Source of the DNA: Acidobacteriaceae bacterium
Lineage (GTDB): Bacteria > Acidobacteriota > Terriglobia > Terriglobales > Acidobacteriaceae
DNA: 64,000 bases
NCBI GenBank assembly: GCA_025462885.1
Contig: JAOAPN010000006.1
Location: 124,001-188,000 of the forward strand
Direction: 5' to 3'
In this document: positions 18,087 to 27,661 of the stretch, one piece after another
Layout: the number at the start of each line of letters is the position of its first letter
Numbering within the stretch: the first letter of the stretch is position 1
Position numbers and translations under genes: made by a program
The notes under the pieces: model-generated
Seen by the model: the letters and a program-made list of their open reading frames with translations, nothing else
What the model was told of the DNA's origin: nothing
Databases searched by the model: none

Positions 18087-20711
18087 ATGCCCCAAAACCA
18101 GAACCGGAACGCGAATCGCAGAAAGGGGCTGATCATCGCCCTGGGGGCTCTTTTGCTGCTCCTCTTCTGTACGCTTGCCGCGCTCAACGCCTTCAATATC
18201 AAGTTCCTCAATCCTGCCACTACAGAACAGATCTTCGTCTTCACCGGCCTTTCGATCGTGGCCTTCATCCTGTTCGTTGCGGTTTTGATGATGCTGGTCC
18301 GCAACGTTTTGAAGCTCTATGCCGACCAGCGCAGCCGCGTGATGGGGGCTCGCCTTCGTACCCGCATGTTGTGGGGAGCGGTGCTGGTCAGCCTCATTCC
18401 CATCGTCTTCATGTTTGCCTTCAGCTACGGCCTGATGAACCGCGCCGTCGAGCGCTGGTTCTCTGGCCCAGTCAGCCAGATGCGCGACGACAGCAATAAC
18501 ATGGCGCTCGAGCTCTCCCGCTATACGACCGCGAACGCGCGCGCCGAAGCCGATTCTATTGCAACCACGCTCCCGTCCGAAGCGCAGCCGGTTCCAACAC
18601 CTGCCGCCGCGAAACCTGCCGCGGTTCCCGCGAAGAAGGCGGCCTCGCGCAACTCCCCGCGTACCCCGGCCCATATTTCGAACCGGGCACCGGCGCTGTC
18701 CGCGGCCCGCCGCAACCGCGATGCGATTGAAGCGGTGCTGCGTCAGCACGAGATCACCCTTCAGAACGGCTTCGCCATCGTCTACCGGAACGGTCGTGCG
18801 GTGGCTGCCATGCAGATGCCGCAGCGCGACGGCGCTCCCGTCCAGCTCAAGACGTGGCTCCCTGAGGTCGCTGCCGATGAAGAAGCACCCGCCAGCTCTA
18901 CCCGCGCAATCGTTCCTCGCTCTGAAGTTGAAGCGACCGATACCGCGATCCTCGACGCTGCCCGGCGCAACGATCAGCCCGTTTTTTCTGTGGGGCCGAT
19001 CGACTATGCGCTGGGGGCCTCCTCGCTGAAGCCCGGCATCACGGTCGTGGTTGGACTCCCGATGCCCTTCGGTATGGCCGCCACGATGACCCGGCTCCGC
19101 AGTGCAGCCGAGGCCTACTGGACGGTCTTCCGCAGCCGCAACCAGGTCCGCTACCTGTACACCATCCTGCTGCTGATGATGACCATCCTGGCGTTGTTTG
19201 CCTCCAGTTGGCTGGCCCTGCATCTTTCAAAACAGGTCACCAAGCCGGTTGAAGCGCTGGCCGACGCCATGGAAGCCATCGCCGCCGGCGACTATGCCCA
19301 TCGCGTCAAGGAGAGCGCCACGGAGGAGCTCGGTGAACTCGTCCGCAGCTTCAATCACATGGCCTCGGACCTCGAAAACAGCCGCCGCGCCGTCGAGCAC
19401 TCCACCATCCAGCTCTCTGCCGCCAACACCGCGCTCGAGGCACGACGCGGAGAGCTTGAGACCATGCTGGAGACGATTCCCAACGGCGTCGCCACGCTCG
19501 ACCCAGGCCGCCGCATCATCCTCACCAACCGTGCCCTCTCGGAGATGATGGATCCCGGCGGCCAGCGTCCTTTCCTCGGCATGCCTATCCAGGACGTCTT
19601 CCCGGCCGAGGTCTACGAGGTTCTGGACCGTCTCATCCTGCGCAGCCACCGTATGGGCTCCGCCTCCGCCGAGATCGAACTCACCCATCCCACCAGCGAC
19701 ATGAAAGCGAGCTTTACCGGCACCACCAACCTGCTTGCAACGGTCGCGCTGCTGGAAGTGCCCGGACACGGGCATCAGCGGGAACACCAGGGCTATGTCC
19801 TTGTCCTTGAAAACGCCACCGAACTCCTCCATGCACAGAAGCAGTCCGCCTGGAAAGAAGTCGCGCGCCGCGTCGCGCACGAGATCAAGAATCCCCTCAC
19901 TCCGATCAGTCTCTCCGCCGAACAGATCCGCCGCCACATCGAACGCCTCGCCACGATGCTCAGTGACCACGCTATCGAATCGCCCTCCGTCCCCGTCATC
20001 CGCCGTTGCAGCGAGGTCATCACCTCTTCGGTCGAATCGATGCGTTCGCTGGTGGATCAGTTCGGAGCACTTGCGGAGTTTCCCACCGCCCGACCGCGTC
20101 CGGCCGATCTCAACACCATCGTTGAAAACTCCCTGGCTCTCTTTGCTGGCCGGATGAACAATATCAAGACCGTGTGCAAGCTCGCACCCGATCTGCCGCT
20201 CGTATTGGCCGACCCCGAAGCGCTCAAGCGCGCCCTCGGCAATCTCATCGACAACGCCGCCGAAGCTATGCAGCAGAGCCTCTTTCGCGAGCTGCGCATC
20301 ACTTCGTGCCTGCTCGAAACCGGCATGGTGGAGCTCAGCATCGCCGACACCGGCACCGGTCTGACCGATGCCATGCGCGAACGTCTCTTCCTGCCCTACT
20401 TCTCCACCAAGCAACGGGGCACCGGGCTTGGCCTGGCCATCGCCGCGAAGATCATCCAGGAGCACCAGGGCACCATTCGCGCCGAGAAGAACGAGCCTGC
20501 CGGCGCAAAGTTCATAGTGGAGTTGAAGCCTGCCAACGCCGCCGACAGCGATCCCGAACTGGTGCCAAATGGCTCTGAGATCGCACTCCGCCGCCGAAGC
20601 TCAGACTACGTCGAAGTCGTGGCTGCACTGGAGACAGATGCTTCTCTTGTGACGGAAAATTTTAACGACGACAAACGACCGAAGCCCAACGAACAGCCAG
20701 TAACGGGTTAG
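18087..20711 (+). CDS. NtrY-like membrane sensor histidine kinase
   Basis: 874 residues. N-terminal helices (about 13-35, 48-70, 90-112) precede an extracytoplasmic domain of about 230 residues with an Ala/Pro-rich start; a further helix (YLYTILLLMMTILALFASSW) leads into a HAMP domain, a PAS-like domain (MLETIPNGVATLDPGRRIIL), the HisKA dimerisation segment with the phospho-accepting His in VAHEIKNPLTPISLSAEQIRRH, and the ATPase domain (N box NLIDNAAEAM, G1 DTGTGL, G2 GTGLGLAIA). This order is that of NtrY, which senses nitrogen or redox status and phosphorylates NtrX. The response-regulator gene follows after 11 bases. The signal sensed here is unknown. Confidence 0.88.
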   Translation: MPQNQNRNANRRKGLIIALGALLLLLFCTLAALNAFNIKFLNPATTEQIFVFTGLSIVAFILFVAVLMMLVRNVLKLYADQRSRVMGARLRTRMLWGAVLVSLIPIVFMFAFSYGLMNRAVERWFSGPVSQMRDDSNNMALELSRYTTANARAEADSIATTLPSEAQPVPTPAAAKPAAVPAKKAASRNSPRTPAHISNRAPALSAARRNRDAIEAVLRQHEITLQNGFAIVYRNGRAVAAMQMPQRDGAPVQLKTWLPEVAADEEAPASSTRAIVPRSEVEATDTAILDAARRNDQPVFSVGPIDYALGASSLKPGITVVVGLPMPFGMAATMTRLRSAAEAYWTVFRSRNQVRYLYTILLLMMTILALFASSWLALHLSKQVTKPVEALADAMEAIAAGDYAHRVKESATEELGELVRSFNHMASDLENSRRAVEHSTIQLSAANTALEARRGELETMLETIPNGVATLDPGRRIILTNRALSEMMDPGGQRPFLGMPIQDVFPAEVYEVLDRLILRSHRMGSASAEIELTHPTSDMKASFTGTTNLLATVALLEVPGHGHQREHQGYVLVLENATELLHAQKQSAWKEVARRVAHEIKNPLTPISLSAEQIRRHIERLATMLSDHAIESPSVPVIRRCSEVITSSVESMRSLVDQFGALAEFPTARPRPADLNTIVENSLALFAGRMNNIKTVCKLAPDLPLVLADPEALKRALGNLIDNAAEAMQQSLFRELRITSCLLETGMVELSIADTGTGLTDAMRERLFLPYFSTKQRGTGLGLAIAAKIIQEHQGTIRAEKNEPAGAKFIVELKPANAADSDPELVPNGSEIALRRRSSDYVEVVAALETDASLVTENFNDDKRPKPNEQPVTG

Positions 20712-20722
20712 AAAAGAAGCGT

Positions 20723-22141
20723 ATGAATCACGTCCTTATCGTCGACGACGAAGCCGAAATCCGCGAATCGCTGGAGTCCATCCTCATGGAGGAGGGCTAC
20801 ATCGTCACCTCTGCCGCGACCGCTGCCGAGGCCCTTACCCTGCTTCGCGATGCCGCCTACGACGTCGTCCTGCTCGACATCTGGCTGCCCGATCGCGATG
20901 GCCTCGATGCGCTCTCGGAGATCCGCACCCTGGACCGCGCGAATGTTCCCGAGGTGGTTATTATCAGCGGCCACGGCACCATCGAAGCTGCCGTCCGAGC
21001 GACCAAGCTGGGCGCCTACGACTTCCTCGAAAAACCTCTGTCGCTCGATCGCACCCTCATCGTCCTCAAGAACGCGATGCGCGCCCGCCAGATGCGCGAG
21101 GACAACCAGGAGTTCTCCCGGCAACTCGCGGTGCGAGGCACGGTCACCGGCCAGTCCGTCCCGATGAAGGCGCTACGCCAGCAGATCAAGCTGATGGCTC
21201 CCACCAATGGCCGCGTCCTGATCTACGGGGAATCCGGTACCGGCAAAGAGCTCATCGGCCGCGCCATGCACGCCGAGTCTCTCCGCAAGGATCGTGTCTT
21301 CGTTGAGCTCAACTGCGCCGCTATCCCTGAGGACTACATCGAATCAGAACTATTCGGCTACCGCCACGGAGCCGTCCCGGCGGGTCAAACCTCTGCAGGC
21401 TCAAGCTTTCCAACCGAAAAGAAAGGTACCTTCGAGCGCGCCGACGGAGGCACCCTCTTCCTCGATGAGGTCGGCGACATGAGCCTGAAGACGCAAGCCA
21501 AGGTTCTGCGGGCCCTGGACGAGCAGCGTTTCTATCCGGTCGGAGCCTCGCACCCGATCCACGTCGATGTCCGCGTCATCGCGGCCACCAATAAGGACCT
21601 CGAAGAAGAGATCGCTCGCGGCAACTTCCGCGAAGACCTCTTCTACCGCCTGAACGTCATCCCGTTTTTCGTTCCGCCCCTCCGCGAGCGCAAGGAAGAC
21701 ATTCCTCTCCTGGTCAAAGAATTCCTCCACGAGTTCGGCCAGCAGTACGGCCGCCCCCACGTCGAGATGACCGAAGATGCCCTTGCAGCGCTCCGCCAGT
21801 ATCACTGGCCTGGAAACGTCCGTGAGCTGCGCAATCTCGTCGAGCGCGTCCTGATCCTGAATCCCAAGACCCAGCGGCTCGAAAGAAAACATCTCCCGAT
21901 GCTGGTCTTCCGCGATCCAAACCGAGAAGCAAATCGCGGAACCAGCCCCTCCTCCAGATCCGGGCCCGCTGAAGAGTTCACCTCGCTTCTACAGGCTCGC
22001 GAAGCCTATGAACGAGATTACATTCTGAAGAAACTGGATGAGTGCCACGGGAATGTGAGTCGCGCCGCCGAGTCCCTGGGCCTGGAACGCAGCCATCTCT
22101 ATCGCAAGATGAAGGCTCTTGGGGTTAGCGTCAAGGAGTAA
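20723..22141 (+). CDS. NtrX-like AAA+ response regulator lacking the GAFTGA motif
   Basis: 472 residues: receiver domain (VDDEAEIRESLESI; phospho-Asp in VVLLDIWLPDRDG; KP in FLEKPLS), AAA+ domain (Walker A YGESGTGKELIGRAMH, Walker B GGTLFLDEVGDM, Arg-rich sensor segments FREDLFYRLNVIP and HWPGNVRELRNLVERV) and a Fis-type HTH (GNVSRAAESLGLERSHLYRKMKALG). Where NtrC-family activators have GAFTGA after ESELFG, this protein reads ESELFGYRHGAVPAGQTS. Without that loop it probably cannot remodel sigma-54 holoenzyme in the usual way. NtrX proteins of some alphaproteobacteria also lack the motif and control sigma-70 promoters. Operon partner of the upstream kinase. Confidence 0.9.
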   Translation: MNHVLIVDDEAEIRESLESILMEEGYIVTSAATAAEALTLLRDAAYDVVLLDIWLPDRDGLDALSEIRTLDRANVPEVVIISGHGTIEAAVRATKLGAYDFLEKPLSLDRTLIVLKNAMRARQMREDNQEFSRQLAVRGTVTGQSVPMKALRQQIKLMAPTNGRVLIYGESGTGKELIGRAMHAESLRKDRVFVELNCAAIPEDYIESELFGYRHGAVPAGQTSAGSSFPTEKKGTFERADGGTLFLDEVGDMSLKTQAKVLRALDEQRFYPVGASHPIHVDVRVIAATNKDLEEEIARGNFREDLFYRLNVIPFFVPPLRERKEDIPLLVKEFLHEFGQQYGRPHVEMTEDALAALRQYHWPGNVRELRNLVERVLILNPKTQRLERKHLPMLVFRDPNREANRGTSPSSRSGPAEEFTSLLQAREAYERDYILKKLDECHGNVSRAAESLGLERSHLYRKMKALGVSVKE

Positions 22142-22189
22142 GCCTGGGGATGCGGAATCCGCGCAGGGTGGTTGGAACATGCTGCTCGT

Positions 22190-22846
22190 TTAGGTGACGT
22201 CGACATTCTGGAAGCCGAGGCTGTAAAGCAGTGTGGTTACCGTGGCGCGGGCGTTTTTGCGGGCGGCGTCGAGGATGCCGTCTGCCAGCGCGGCCTTCTG
22301 TAGCTGGTCCTGCGCCCGAATGCGAGTCTCCGACTCAAGATTCTGATCCACGGGAACGAGCAGGCCGGTGGAGCGCGCGTAGACCCGGGTGTGCTGGTTA
22401 TCCAGCGTCGTAACAAAGAGTTGCGACGCGGGCAGAGTGACGTGGATGTTCCGGGTCCCGTTGTTTTCGGTGATGCGGACGTCTTCCGGCTTCAACTGGG
22501 CGAGATCGATCCCGGCGATGGACTGACCGTGGACCACAAGCAGAATGCGGTCTCCGGCGAGTAGATCGGGGAGGATGGGGCTGGATTTGCTGCCTTCGAC
22601 TACCGTATCGAGCGAATAAACGACGGTTTCGAGGCGGTTGAGGCGCTGGATCTTCTGGACGACGGCGGGTACCGAAGTGTCGTACGAGGTGGTGCGCCCG
22701 GTCATTACCGAGGCGACACGCGCCAGAATTCCGGAGGTGGCGTGACGGATGAACACGACCATCGCGGCCGCGCCGAGGATCAGGGCCAGAAGAAAGGCGA
22801 GGAAGGTGCTGGAGGGCGCGCGGCCGGAAGAGTACTGGGTGGTCAT
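22190..22846 (-). CDS. DUF4230 membrane-anchored protein
   Basis: 218 residues with a short cytoplasmic N-terminus, one membrane helix (TFLAFLLALILGAAAMVVFI) and an extracytoplasmic domain matching DUF4230: early LNRLETVVYSLDTVVEG, middle GIDLAQLKPEDVRI and late C-terminal Ala/Arg-rich helices ending LLYSLGFQNVDVT. The role of the family is unknown. The ORF track begins at 23095, but the 83 extra residues are not conserved-looking; the ATG at 22846 directly precedes the anchor. It converges with the NtrX-like gene and is divergent from the MscS channel gene. Confidence 0.78.
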   Translation of the reverse strand: MTTQYSSGRAPSSTFLAFLLALILGAAAMVVFIRHATSGILARVASVMTGRTTSYDTSVPAVVQKIQRLNRLETVVYSLDTVVEGSKSSPILPDLLAGDRILLVVHGQSIAGIDLAQLKPEDVRITENNGTRNIHVTLPASQLFVTTLDNQHTRVYARSTGLLVPVDQNLESETRIRAQDQLQKAALADGILDAARKNARATVTTLLYSLGFQNVDVT

Positions 22847-23006
22847 GCGGTCAAAGTTCCCCTTCGCTGGTAAGCGGGTCTGCTGCCAGTGTATGCCCCG
22901 AAGTGTGTGTGCCTCGAAGTGAGTGCCAGACTGATTAGATGCGGGTTGCGGATGGCATCTAATAGAGATGTAGCAGTTTTTGTTGCATGAGTGAGGGCTA
23001 AGCGGA

Positions 23007-24848
23007 ATGAATTCGATTCGAAAGACGAGTGTGACGGTTGCGGCGGTCGTTCTGGTGTTGTGTGTGGTTGGAAGCTTTATGACCCGGGGCGTCATGGAGC
23101 ATATGCCGTTTCTGCATGGGCAGAAGTCGGGATGGGGTGGGGTTGCGAGCGGTCATGGCATCGTCGATCAACGGCCATGGCAGGCGGCGGAGACGCTGGC
23201 CGCGCTGGCTGTCTCTGCGGAAGAGCGGGAGTTTGCACGCGAGGCTGAGCGGATCGCCGACCATGAGGTGGACCAGGCCTTCGCCCAGTCGCTCCGTCAG
23301 GCCAGCGCGGTGCCGCGCGAGTTGAAGGGTGAAGCTCTCGCGTTGCAACAGCGGATCAGCGATCTGCAGAAGACGGTCAAGGAGGACCAGGCACGCGTGA
23401 CCGCCCTGACTCCAAAGCCGGGTTCGGCCGATGGCGCCATCGTCACCGGGACAGACCCCGGAGACGATCTGGACGTCGCCAAGGCACAGTTGGGCCTGGA
23501 TCAGAACGAGTTATCCGATTCGATGGACGACCTGGCGCGGGAGAGTGGCGACCAGCGCGGCAAGATTCAGGAGGAGTTGACGGCGCGCGAAGCCGGAATG
23601 AAGAAGTACGACGCGCAGATTGCAGCGGGAGACGGTCAGACGGCCGTGGTCTCCGCCGGAAAGTATCAAACTCTTGCCGGACAACTTGGAGCATGGTGGG
23701 CGCAGCGCAGCCGGATGCAGTTGATTGAGGATGCTGCAAAACTGGCGCGGGCGGACGTTGCGGCTTTGACTGAGGATCATGCACGCCTCGAAGCCGAAGC
23801 CAAAGCAGCCGAGACCGACGAGGCGGGAAAAAGGGCGGCAGGAACCTTCGTCTCCAGTGCGAGCCGGGTGAAGCAGTTGCAGCAGATGGCCTCCCAACGG
23901 AACATTCTGAGCATCATCGCCGACCGACTGGGGGCGCAGCAGCAACTGGTCGCGCTCTACGGACGCTGGGGCAACCAGGTCGAGCTGCAGCACAAGATCG
24001 TGATGCACATGATGCTGCAGTCGCTCGCCTGGATCGCGTTGATCGTATTGCTGACCTTACTGGTGGGCTGGGGTTTGCAGGTTGCGTTGGACCGGGTGTC
24101 TCAGGACCGGCGGCAAAGACAGACGCTGCGGACCATTTTGAACCTGGGTACGCAACTGGTCGGGTTGATCCTGGTACTGCTGGTGATCTTCGGCACCCCA
24201 AGCGAGATGCCGACCATCATCGGGCTGGCGACAGCGGGATTGACGGTCGTGTTCCAGGACTTCATCCTGGCGTTCTGCGGCTGGTTTGTGCTCATGGGGC
24301 GGAATGGCATCCGGGTGGGCGACTGGGTGGAGATCAACAGCGTCGGCGGCGAGGTGGTCGAGATCGGAGTCTTCCGGACCTGGCTGCTGGAGACGGGAAA
24401 TTGGACGGCGAACGGGCACCCCACGGGCCGGCGGATCTCGTTCCTGAATGGATTTGCCATTCGCGGGCAGTATTTCAACTTCTCTACTTCCGGGCAATGG
24501 ATGTGGGACGAGATCAAGGTCAGCATCCCTGCGGGAGCTCAGGCGTATCCCCTGATCGAAAAGATCCGGGTCGCCGCAGTGAAGGCGACGGAGCACGACG
24601 CCAAGATGGCCGAGGCGGAGTGGAAGCGGACGAACAAGGACGAAGGTCTCGCTCACTTCAGCGCGACGCCTTCGGTGGATATGCGTCCAGCCGGAGCGGG
24701 CGTGGATATCGTAGTGCGCTACGTGACTCGTGCCGGAGTCAGGCTGGATACGCGGAACAAGTTATTCGGAACAGTAGTGGAGCTGATGCAGGGAGCAAGA
24801 GAAGAGGGAGAGAAGGCGCTTGCTGCCGCGGCGAAGGCGGCTGGCTAA
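23007..24848 (+). CDS. MscS-family mechanosensitive channel with long coiled-coil N-terminal domain
   Basis: 613 residues. An N-terminal signal/anchor (SVTVAAVVLVLCVVGSFM) is followed by about 300 mostly charged, helical residues (Gln/Glu/Lys/Ala heptad-like runs such as ALALQQRISDLQKTVKEDQARV) that should lie in the periplasm. Then three hydrophobic helices lead to the MscS pore and beta domain: IIGLATAGLTVVFQDFILAFCGWFVLMGRNGIRVGDWVEINSVGGEVVEIG is the family core. MscS channels open on membrane tension to release solutes during osmotic downshock; the long front resembles the MscK/MscM group more than small MscS. It is transcribed alone. Confidence 0.88.
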   Translation: MNSIRKTSVTVAAVVLVLCVVGSFMTRGVMEHMPFLHGQKSGWGGVASGHGIVDQRPWQAAETLAALAVSAEEREFAREAERIADHEVDQAFAQSLRQASAVPRELKGEALALQQRISDLQKTVKEDQARVTALTPKPGSADGAIVTGTDPGDDLDVAKAQLGLDQNELSDSMDDLARESGDQRGKIQEELTAREAGMKKYDAQIAAGDGQTAVVSAGKYQTLAGQLGAWWAQRSRMQLIEDAAKLARADVAALTEDHARLEAEAKAAETDEAGKRAAGTFVSSASRVKQLQQMASQRNILSIIADRLGAQQQLVALYGRWGNQVELQHKIVMHMMLQSLAWIALIVLLTLLVGWGLQVALDRVSQDRRQRQTLRTILNLGTQLVGLILVLLVIFGTPSEMPTIIGLATAGLTVVFQDFILAFCGWFVLMGRNGIRVGDWVEINSVGGEVVEIGVFRTWLLETGNWTANGHPTGRRISFLNGFAIRGQYFNFSTSGQWMWDEIKVSIPAGAQAYPLIEKIRVAAVKATEHDAKMAEAEWKRTNKDEGLAHFSATPSVDMRPAGAGVDIVVRYVTRAGVRLDTRNKLFGTVVELMQGAREEGEKALAAAAKAAG

Positions 24849-24918
24849 GCCGCGCTTTCCGAATACTCTGTGGGAGCGTGGCTGGGCCGGTCTGCCATAA
24901 ATATGGTACGCTTCGCCT

Positions 24919-25149
24919 ATGCGAACGACGGTGGACATTCCGGATCCCAAATACAGACTGCTTAAGAGCAGGGCTGCAGCGCAGGGAAAGACGGTCAAGG
25001 AACTCGTCATGCGGGGTGTCGACGTTATTTTGGCCGAGGAAACCGCTGCCCCGAGGCGGCGGCCCAGGTTTCCATTGATCCATTCGAAGCAGCCGGGCAA
25101 ACTCAACATCGACAACGAGCGCATCTATGACATCATTGGTTTTCCCTGA
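24919..25149 (+). CDS. type II antitoxin (VapB-like, ribbon-helix-helix)
   Basis: 76 residues. The N-terminus (MRTTVDIPDPKYRLLKSRAAAQGKTVKELVMRGVDVIL) has the beta strand plus two helices of a ribbon-helix-helix DNA-binding domain. The C-terminal half (PRRRPRFPLIHSKQPGKLNIDNERIYDII) is the extended toxin-binding arm. It overlaps the next gene by 23 bases, typical of an antitoxin-toxin pair, and should repress its own promoter together with the toxin. Confidence 0.85.
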   Translation: MRTTVDIPDPKYRLLKSRAAAQGKTVKELVMRGVDVILAEETAAPRRRPRFPLIHSKQPGKLNIDNERIYDIIGFP

Positions 25150-25552
25150 TATCAACGTCTGGCTGGCGCTGAACTTTTCCCATCATATTCATCACGAACG
25201 CTCCAATCTCTGGTTTGAATCCCTCGATCAGAACGCTGAGCTGATTTTCTGCCGATTTACGCAAATGGGTCTTCTGCGACTGCTCACCACCACCGCCGTG
25301 ATGGGAGCGGAAGTGAAGACTCAGAGACAGGCCTGGCGCATGTATGACCTGCTGTTACGAGACGGCGTGCGATTCATGCAGGAGCCGCGAACGCTCGACG
25401 AAAGCTTTCGTTCACTCGCCCGGCTCAATACGGCCTCCCCAAAGGATTGGGCAGACTCGTATTTAGCTGCGTTTGCCGCCGAATCGGGTGCCGGATTGGT
25501 GACGTTCGACAAGGCCCTGGCAAAGCATGCGGAGGGGTCGATTTTGCTTTAG
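25127..25552 (+). CDS. VapC-type PIN-domain toxin
   Basis: 141 residues of the PIN ribonuclease fold. Acidic residues expected in the metal site are present: PDINVWLALNF (first Asp), the TQMGLLRLLTT segment typical of a subset of VapC proteins, PKDWADSYLAAFA and VTFDKALAKH. It likely cleaves tRNA or rRNA when the antitoxin is degraded. The ATG lies inside the antitoxin gene (23-base overlap), implying translational coupling. Catalytic residues look intact, so the pair is probably functional. Confidence 0.88.
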   Translation: MTSLVFPDINVWLALNFSHHIHHERSNLWFESLDQNAELIFCRFTQMGLLRLLTTTAVMGAEVKTQRQAWRMYDLLLRDGVRFMQEPRTLDESFRSLARLNTASPKDWADSYLAAFAAESGAGLVTFDKALAKHAEGSILL

Positions 25553-25560
25553 TATCTTCC

Positions 25561-25690
25561 ACTTAGAGCGGTTTTCCTGTTGCCGTGGAGCGGAAGATCT
25601 CAAGCGGTACCGTTTTCATTGGAGGAAACGGTCATGAATGAAATGCCACCGCTGTACACCCACAGAAAAACCGTTCTAGCTGCTCTAAGC
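25561..25690. repeat. imperfect inverted-repeat element downstream of vapC
   Basis: ACTTAGAGCGGTTTTCCTGT (25561-25580) reappears in inverted, slightly diverged form as ACAGAAAAACCGTTCTAGCT (25662-25681), enclosing about 80 bases that contain a second smaller hairpin (ACCGTTTT / AAACGGT). No ORF of note. It resembles a small non-autonomous mobile or REP-like element between vapC and pyrG; it may also reduce transcription between these convergent genes. Confidence 0.5.
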
Positions 25691-25724
25691 AGAAGGTCTC
25701 GAAGCAAATAAGATCGCATCCCGT

Positions 25725-27503
<1,779 letters not shown>

Positions 27504-27661
27504 CTAGCGGGTTAAGTCTTGGCAGGTTGGGATTTACAAGATCGGGGTGGAAATCCCATCCCCCGAAAGTAGCAGGGCTCGCCGATTGTAAACCTCGATA
27601 ATCAATCTATGTGTTACGCGTCGGACGTAAGCGATGGGTGTTCGATGTGGTAAGGAGACCT

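Noticed and set aside
18027-19223. 398-codon minus-strand ORF opposite the NtrY-like gene
   Set aside because: Composition is typical of an antisense shadow in GC-rich DNA (Gly/Arg/Asp/His-rich), and the sense gene is clearly real.
19227-20465. 412-codon minus-strand ORF opposite NtrY
   Set aside because: Antisense shadow; no domain, and the sense strand has HisKA and ATPase motifs.
22142-23006. Replication origin at the skew switch
   Set aside because: No DnaA-box cluster, AT-rich unwinding region, dnaA, dnaN or gyrB is visible here, and the intergenic spaces are short.
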